Shown piece by piece: positions 7,560 through 11,746 of a stretch of DNA of 11,746 bases. A program made the translations under genes and the position numbers. Each line of letters begins with the position of its first letter. Position 1 is the stretch's first letter. The stretch spans positions 1-11,746 of the forward strand of contig CAMYCE010000061.1 in NCBI GenBank assembly GCA_947254205.1, written 5' to 3'. The notes beneath the pieces are model-generated. The model did not search any database. It had not been told where the DNA came from and was given only the letters and a program-made list of their open reading frames with translations. The DNA comes from an uncultured Prevotellaceae bacterium (lineage in GTDB: Bacteria > Bacteroidota > Bacteroidia > Bacteroidales > Muribaculaceae).

Positions 7560-7651
7560 TGAGCTGGTTGAGCAACTTTTTTTGATGCTCATGAAAGAGA
7601 AAGGGGCCTAAATGCCACCACCAACTATAAAAACTAAAAATGTAGCAAAAT

Positions 7652-9163
7652 ATGAAGAAATTATTGAACTTGATGCTGGTGTCCTGCCTGCTCACCTTGC
7701 TTGTGGGCTGTGGAAGTAGTAAAAAGGGAAATTACCCCTACGTTACTCAATATCTGCCTGTGATGCTCGAAGGCTCGCAAAAGTGGAGCATCTTGAATGT
7801 TGAAACGGGCGAGGTGTTGGGCAAAGATGCTTTCAAAACAGCTCCATCGGCAGTGGTCGATGATATGTTTTTTGTGGCCAATGATAGTGGCACGTTTGAC
7901 TACTACAACGTGAGCAACCTCAAGAGGCCTGTCAACAAAAATCACTATGGTAGCGTCACCGAGTTTTCGGTCGACGGCTATGCTATAGCCAGTGAAAAGG
8001 GTAAAAGCCTGTGTGTTATCGACAAAGATTGCCGTGTGGTGGCCGACTTGGGCGATAGCATTGCCGAGGCCACGATGTTTAACCGTGGCTTGGCGGTGGT
8101 GAGAAACCTCGACGGCAAGTATGGCTATGTCGACACACAAGGCAAGATGGCGATTAAACCACAATTCGACACAGCCAATCCTTTTCTCTATTGCGATGAG
8201 GCGGTGGTGTTGCAACGCCACGAGCAAGACTCGATTATAGAGTTTAGTTTTATCGACAAGAGTGGCAACGTCACGTTCACCAGCAACACTACCATGTATG
8301 TGCCCATTTCGGGCAACTTCAATAGCGACGTTTTGCCGGTGCAAAAACGCGACACTATCGTGTGCCTTAATGCCGATGGCAAAGAAGTGGCCAACCCCTT
8401 TGAGCAGAGCGACACACTCAAGCATTCGGGCTTTGATGGTGGTTCGCGCGACGGTGTGGGCAACTACATTGCAGTGAAAGGTGGCAAAATGGGAGTGGTG
8501 GATAACGATGGCAAAGTGTTGATTGCCATTAAATATATTGATATTGTTGATGTTTCGGCCACTCGTTATCTCTTGTGCGAGAAAGCGGGTAGCTACATTC
8601 TCACCGACAAGCAAGGGAAACAGGTGGGAAAGGCCAAAATCGCTCATGCCAATGGCACTCCTTCTTCGCTTGCCACGCGCGGTTTTATCGACCTGTCGAT
8701 GACGATGGGCAACATCATGACCATGTTTGACGAGCATGGTTTTGCAGGCATTCCCAAGGGGGCAACAGTGGGCACCTTTGGAGCGATGCTCGATGTAGCA
8801 CAACCCGAGAAATACACTTCTCAAAACGCTATTGTGATTCCCGAAAGGTCTATGATTGTGGGGTTTGCCGGTCCTATTGCCACAGCCACAGCCAAAGGCT
8901 ATGATTTCAACACCCAAACGCCTGTGAAGCTCGTGAGCTTTGAATTCAATGCCAATGCCTATGACAACGACACCGAACCGCAGATGCTCGACTTCTTGAA
9001 AACCACAATAGGAGTGAATGGCTTTGTGAATCAAGGCAACAACGTGTTTGTGAGCTCGATTGGCACAGCAGTTGCTGTGGGCTATAAAAATGGCTTGTTT
9101 CGCATCAACTATTACATGAATAGTGCCGATGTTGAGCCCTTGCCTGCCACACCTCGCCCATGA
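7652..9163 (+). CDS. WG-like beta-repeat lipoprotein
   Basis: The 503-aa product starts with a lipoprotein signal peptide whose lipobox is LVGC, placing the lipidated Cys at residue 20. The residues after it (GSSKKG) lack the acidic surface-export signal known for many Bacteroidota lipoproteins, so a periplasm-facing location is more likely (inference). Residues 40-330 contain repeats of the WG type: KWSILNVETGEVLG (44-57), SLCVIDKDCRVVADL (119-133), GKYGYVDTQGKMAIKPQFD (155-173), FSFIDKSGNVTF (198-209), GKMGVVDNDGKVLIAIKY (278-295) and SYILTDKQGKQVG (314-326). WG repeats are thought to form beta structures for protein contact; no enzymatic role is visible. Residues about 340-503 are a separate segment I do not recognise. 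The gene stands alone between a terminator and the acpP promoter. Confidence 0.85.
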   Translation: MKKLLNLMLVSCLLTLLVGCGSSKKGNYPYVTQYLPVMLEGSQKWSILNVETGEVLGKDAFKTAPSAVVDDMFFVANDSGTFDYYNVSNLKRPVNKNHYGSVTEFSVDGYAIASEKGKSLCVIDKDCRVVADLGDSIAEATMFNRGLAVVRNLDGKYGYVDTQGKMAIKPQFDTANPFLYCDEAVVLQRHEQDSIIEFSFIDKSGNVTFTSNTTMYVPISGNFNSDVLPVQKRDTIVCLNADGKEVANPFEQSDTLKHSGFDGGSRDGVGNYIAVKGGKMGVVDNDGKVLIAIKYIDIVDVSATRYLLCEKAGSYILTDKQGKQVGKAKIAHANGTPSSLATRGFIDLSMTMGNIMTMFDEHGFAGIPKGATVGTFGAMLDVAQPEKYTSQNAIVIPERSMIVGFAGPIATATAKGYDFNTQTPVKLVSFEFNANAYDNDTEPQMLDFLKTTIGVNGFVNQGNNVFVSSIGTAVAVGYKNGLFRINYYMNSADVEPLPATPRP

Positions 9164-9186
9164 TTGGGCAACGTTAAAAAATAACG
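9156..9186 (+). terminator. Weak hairpins at the end of the lipoprotein gene
   Basis: GCCCA/TGGGC (9156-9160 with 9165-9169) spans the stop codon and is followed by CGTTA/TAACG (9172-9176 with 9182-9186). Both stems are only 5 bp and lack a proper T-run, so this is at best a weak terminator. Read-through into the acpP upstream region is possible. Confidence 0.25.
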
Positions 9187-9236
9187 CACAGGAAGTGATT
9201 GAGTGGTAAAAAAGAGTTAAAAGGTGTAAAAGTTCT

Positions 9237-9244
9237 TAGTTTTG
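9237..9244 (+). promoter_or_regulatory. Alternative distal -7 box upstream of acpP
   Basis: TAGTTTTG matches TAnnTTTG exactly, about 135 nt before acpP, but no -33 element is evident at the usual distance. It could provide a second, longer acpP transcript. Confidence 0.25.
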
Positions 9245-9296
9245 TGCACGTTTAAACTAAAAAAGTGCAACGAGGGTCAATTTGCTTGTTTTTTAC

Positions 9297-9327
9297 TTGA
9301 ACTTTTGGTAAATAATTGTTTACTTTG
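9297..9327 (+). promoter_or_regulatory. Likely promoter of the acpP-fabF-rnc operon
   Basis: TTG at 9297-9299 is separated by 20 nt from TTACTTTG (9320-9327), close to the TAnnTTTG -7 element. The predicted transcript starts around 9334, about 45 nt before acpP. The partly complementary words AGTGCAA (about 9264-9270) and TTGCACT (9325-9331) flank the promoter; whether they bind a regulator is unknown. Confidence 0.5.
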
Positions 9328-9378
9328 CACTGCTTAAAAAGAAAAGAATATTTATAACACATTTTAAAACAAAACATT

Positions 9379-9615
9379 ATGTCTGAAATTGCAGAAAGAG
9401 TAAAGTCAATCATCGTTGACAAATTGGGTGTAAGCGACACTGAAGTAACTATGGAAGCTACATTCCAACAAGATCTTGGAGCTGATTCTCTCGACACAGT
9501 TGAGTTGATTATGGAATTTGAAAAAGAATTTGGTATTCAAATTCCTGACGAAAAAGCTGAAACAATCCAGACTGTAGGCGACGCTGTTAATTATATCGAA
9601 GCAGCCAAAGCTTAA
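9379..9615 (+). CDS. acpP: Acyl carrier protein AcpP
   Basis: The 78-aa product has the usual size and acidic character of type II fatty acid synthase ACP. The phosphopantetheine attachment site is the DSL motif in LGADSLDTVELIMEFE, with Ser37 as the modified residue. Helix II follows with the acidic residues used to dock fatty acid synthase enzymes. It carries malonyl and growing acyl chains in the cytoplasm. No Shine-Dalgarno sequence precedes ATG 9379; the leader is A-rich, as in other highly expressed genes of this phylum. Its codons are visibly AT-richer than those of the neighbouring genes, consistent with high expression. fabF follows after 32 nt, so the two form an operon. Confidence 0.97.
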   Translation: MSEIAERVKSIIVDKLGVSDTEVTMEATFQQDLGADSLDTVELIMEFEKEFGIQIPDEKAETIQTVGDAVNYIEAAKA

Positions 9616-9647
9616 TCTTCTTTTAACTTCCAGATTTTTAAGTCAAT

Positions 9648-10931
9648 ATGGAATTAAAGAGAGTTGTAGTAACAGGTCTTGGAGCAATTACTCCACTGGG
9701 CAACGACGTTGAAACCGCATGGAACAACGCTGTGAATGGTGTGAGTGGCGCAGGACCTATTACTCATTTTGATTCATCTTTGTTTAAGACACAATTTGCT
9801 TGCGAGGTAAAAGACTTCGATGCAGCCAAGTATGTTGCCGAAGGCGATCGCAAGGAGTTGCGCGACTTCAAGAAGAATGACCTCTACACCCAATATGCCT
9901 TGGCAGCTGCCAAGCAGGCTGTAGAAGATGCCGGCCTTCTTGCCGAGGGTGCAGTTGATGTCGACGAGGTGGGTGTGATTTTTAGTTCGGGCATTGGCGG
10001 TATTCACACCTTGGAAAAGGAAATTGAATATCACGCTTTGCACGCCGAAGAAGGGCCTAAATACAGTCCCTTCCTCATTCCCGCCATGATTGCCGACATT
10101 GCCGCTGGCCGCATCTCTATCAAGTATGGTTTCCGTGGTCCCAACTATGGCGTGGTTTCGGCTTGCGCCACCTCGACCAACGCCATGATTGATGCCTTCA
10201 ACTATGTGCGCTTGGGCAAGTCGCCTGTGATTGTGACAGGTGGAGCCGAGTCGCCCGTGTGCCCTGTGAGCGTGGGTGGTTTCAACTCAATGCACGCCTT
10301 GTCGACTCGCAACGATAGCCCCGCCACAGCTTCACGCCCATTTAGCGCATCGCGCGATGGATTTGTGATTGGTGAAGGTGGCGTGTGCCTCATTTTCGAA
10401 GAATTGGAGCATGCCTTGGCCCGTGGAGCTAAGATCTATGCCGAGGTGATTGGTGGAGGCATGAGTGCCGATGCCTATCACATCACTGCCAGCCACCCCG
10501 AAGGCTTGGGCGCCAAGCTGGTGATGCAACGCGCTATTGCCGATGCCGGCATCTCGCCCGATGAGGTTGACTATGTCAACGTTCATGGCACATCGACCCC
10601 CGTGGGCGACGTGAGCGAGGCAGTAGCCTTGAAAGACGTGTTTGGAAAACATGCCTATGAACTCAACCTCAGCTCAACCAAGTCGATGACTGGTCACATG
10701 CTGGGAGCAGCCGGTGCAATGGAAGCCCTCTTCTGCATCAAGGCCGTTCAAGAGGATATTATTCCTCCCACAATCAATCATGACGATGACGACCGTGACG
10801 AGAAAGTTGACTATGACATGAATTTCACCTTCAACAAGGCGCAAAAACGTGTTGTCAATGTGGCTTTATCCAACACCTTTGGTTTTGGTGGACACAATGC
10901 CAGCATAATTGTCAAGAAATATAAGGGTTAA
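9648..10931 (+). CDS. fabF: Beta-ketoacyl-ACP synthase II (FabF)
   Basis: The 427-aa product is full length for KAS II. It catalyses decarboxylative condensation of malonyl-ACP with acyl-ACP, the chain-elongation step of fatty acid synthesis. The N-terminal RVVVTGLGAITPLGND signature is present. The catalytic triad is Cys173 (in VVSACATSTN), His313 (in VHGTSTPVGD) and His350 (in KSMTGHMLGAAGA), with Lys345 conserved and the C-terminal FGFGGHNAS loop at 411-419. The Cys-His-His set separates it from the KAS III (FabH) type. Its place directly behind acpP, its main partner, supports FabF over other ketosynthases. It ends 18 nt before rnc. Confidence 0.96.
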   Translation: MELKRVVVTGLGAITPLGNDVETAWNNAVNGVSGAGPITHFDSSLFKTQFACEVKDFDAAKYVAEGDRKELRDFKKNDLYTQYALAAAKQAVEDAGLLAEGAVDVDEVGVIFSSGIGGIHTLEKEIEYHALHAEEGPKYSPFLIPAMIADIAAGRISIKYGFRGPNYGVVSACATSTNAMIDAFNYVRLGKSPVIVTGGAESPVCPVSVGGFNSMHALSTRNDSPATASRPFSASRDGFVIGEGGVCLIFEELEHALARGAKIYAEVIGGGMSADAYHITASHPEGLGAKLVMQRAIADAGISPDEVDYVNVHGTSTPVGDVSEAVALKDVFGKHAYELNLSSTKSMTGHMLGAAGAMEALFCIKAVQEDIIPPTINHDDDDRDEKVDYDMNFTFNKAQKRVVNVALSNTFGFGGHNASIIVKKYKG

Positions 10932-10949
10932 AAAACAGCATCTCTTGCG

Positions 10950-11729
10950 ATGTTGAAAAATCTCATATCGTTTATAAAGTTCCTTTTCGCTAAGGAGAAG
11001 GAACTTTATGTTTTTTTGCATAAAATAACGGGATTCTACCCCCACCACATCGAGTACTACAGGCTTGCATTGGTGCATCGTTCCATGCCCGTAAAAGATG
11101 CCGAAGGCAACTGGGTGAACAATGAGCGACTGGAATTTTTGGGCGATGCAGTGCTCGACCTTGTGGTAGCGGCCTATCTCTATCATCAATATCCCGACAA
11201 GCATGAGGGGTTCCTCACCAGCACCCGAGCCAAAATTGTGCAGCGCGAGAGCCTGAACCGCATAGGCAAGCTCTTCAAACTCGAATCGCACGTCAAGGCA
11301 TCGGCCCACTCCTCGTCACACAACTCCTACATTAGTGGCAATGCCGTTGAGGCACTTGTAGGGGCAATTTATCTTGACCGAGGCTACAAAGTGGCTCGAA
11401 AATTTATAGAAAAGAAAATCATTAGAGACAACATTCAACTCGACGACTTGGTGAACACCGAGAAAAACTTCAAGTCGCGCCTCATTGAGTGGACTCAAAA
11501 ATATCATGTAACAATTGAATTTGAACTCATCGACACCTATAACGATACCGAAAACAATCCCATCTTTAAAACCGCTGTGATTTTGGGCGGAATATTTGCT
11601 GCCGATGCCACGGGCTATAGCAAAAAGGAGTCGCACCAAGGAGCTTCACGCAAAGCGGTCGATCGCCTCAAAGCCGATGCCATATTCCGCGAGCAAGTGC
11701 TCTCCACTGCCACCGCCACCCCCAATTAA
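10950..11729 (+). CDS. rnc: Ribonuclease III
   Basis: The 259-aa product cleaves double-stranded RNA in rRNA maturation and mRNA turnover. The RNase III signature NERLEFLGDAVLD is at 58-70; Glu59, Glu62 and Asp66 correspond to E. coli E38, E41 and D45, and Glu86 to E65. The second metal site reads ISGNAVEALVG: Glu134 (E. coli E117) is kept, but Asn131 stands where E. coli has Asp114. From memory, Bacteroides RNase III also has Asn there, so this looks like a lineage trait and not a lesion. A dsRNA-binding domain follows (about 173-240: FKSRLIEWTQKY, then ASRKAVDRL). The N-terminal extension (1-30) is longer than in E. coli and similar to other Bacteroidales. Start ATG 10950 lies 18 nt after fabF. 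A terminator-like hairpin lies inside codons 9-23. Confidence 0.96.
   Translation: MLKNLISFIKFLFAKEKELYVFLHKITGFYPHHIEYYRLALVHRSMPVKDAEGNWVNNERLEFLGDAVLDLVVAAYLYHQYPDKHEGFLTSTRAKIVQRESLNRIGKLFKLESHVKASAHSSSHNSYISGNAVEALVGAIYLDRGYKVARKFIEKKIIRDNIQLDDLVNTEKNFKSRLIEWTQKYHVTIEFELIDTYNDTENNPIFKTAVILGGIFAADATGYSKKESHQGASRKAVDRLKADAIFREQVLSTATATPN
10974..11017 (+). promoter_or_regulatory. Terminator-like hairpin inside the 5' end of rnc
   Basis: ATAAAGTTCCTT (10974-10985) is perfectly complementary to AAGGAACTTTAT (10998-11009). The stem extends inward by U-G, U-A and C-G pairs (10986-10988 with 10995-10997) to a 6-nt loop (10989-10994), giving 15 pairs. G11010 and then seven T (11011-11017) follow. 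This has every feature of an intrinsic terminator, yet it falls within rnc codons 9-23, where the encoded peptide (IKFLFAKEKELYVFL) fits the family. It may attenuate rnc transcription or be a target for RNase III itself. Confidence 0.6.
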
Positions 11730-11746
11730 TCCCCCATCCAAGATAC

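Noticed and set aside
7661..9034. 457-aa open frame on the minus strand, antisense to the lipoprotein gene
   Set aside because: The plus-strand gene has a lipobox and repeats. The antisense product is full of His and low-complexity hydrophobics with no signal or motif, so it is a codon-bias shadow.
9250..9257. GTTTAAAC palindrome upstream of acpP as an operator
   Set aside because: An 8-bp AT-rich palindrome alone is common by chance and no second copy is present.
9648..10931. Polyketide or aryl-polyene ketosynthase instead of FabF
   Set aside because: All KAS II motifs are present and the gene sits in the conserved acpP-fabF-rnc order with no other biosynthetic genes nearby.

Overview
The window looks like chromosomal DNA from a Bacteroidales bacterium (phylum Bacteroidota), probably a gut or oral commensal related to Prevotellaceae or Muribaculaceae. 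The signs are: upstream sequences of the Bacteroidota promoter type (TAnnTTTG -7 box), AT-rich start contexts without Shine-Dalgarno sequences, secreted proteins that end in type IX secretion (T9SS) sorting-like tails, and the acpP-fabF-rnc gene order typical of this phylum. Family-level placement is inference.

Layout. Positions 1-295 hold no recognisable gene. There is a short period-9 repeat remnant and a strong hairpin (230-266) just past the end of the first gene. Positions 296-2215 (minus strand) encode a secreted leucine-rich-repeat protein built from two copies of one module. Positions 2216-3125 are a 910-bp gap between divergent genes. It contains a decayed fragment of a DUF1016 (YhcG-type nuclease family) gene at 2429-2575 on the minus strand, a plus-strand promoter near 2774-2803, and a leader of about 315 nt with several inverted repeats. 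Positions 3126-5246 and 5279-7393 encode two homologous secreted proteins of almost equal length (706 and 704 aa), 32 bp apart and probably co-transcribed, ending at a clear intrinsic terminator (7452-7495). Positions 7652-9163 encode a lipoprotein with WG-like beta repeats. Positions 9379-11729 are the core operon acpP, fabF, rnc: acyl carrier protein, beta-ketoacyl-ACP synthase II and ribonuclease III.

How the genes relate. The first half is an accessory cell-envelope region. Three exported proteins share the same style of C-terminal sorting tail, so they probably use the same secretion route. The second half is housekeeping: AcpP carries the growing acyl chain that FabF elongates, and rnc is co-transcribed with them as in other Bacteroidota.

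Most notable for follow-up: (i) a 15-bp stem with a 6-nt loop and a T7 run, which looks exactly like an intrinsic terminator, lies inside codons 9-23 of rnc; (ii) the long structured leader before the secreted tandem pair; (iii) that pair itself, a family I cannot name; (iv) the whole-module duplication in the LRR protein. I did not find a convincing defence system, CRISPR array, intact mobile element or tRNA/rRNA gene.
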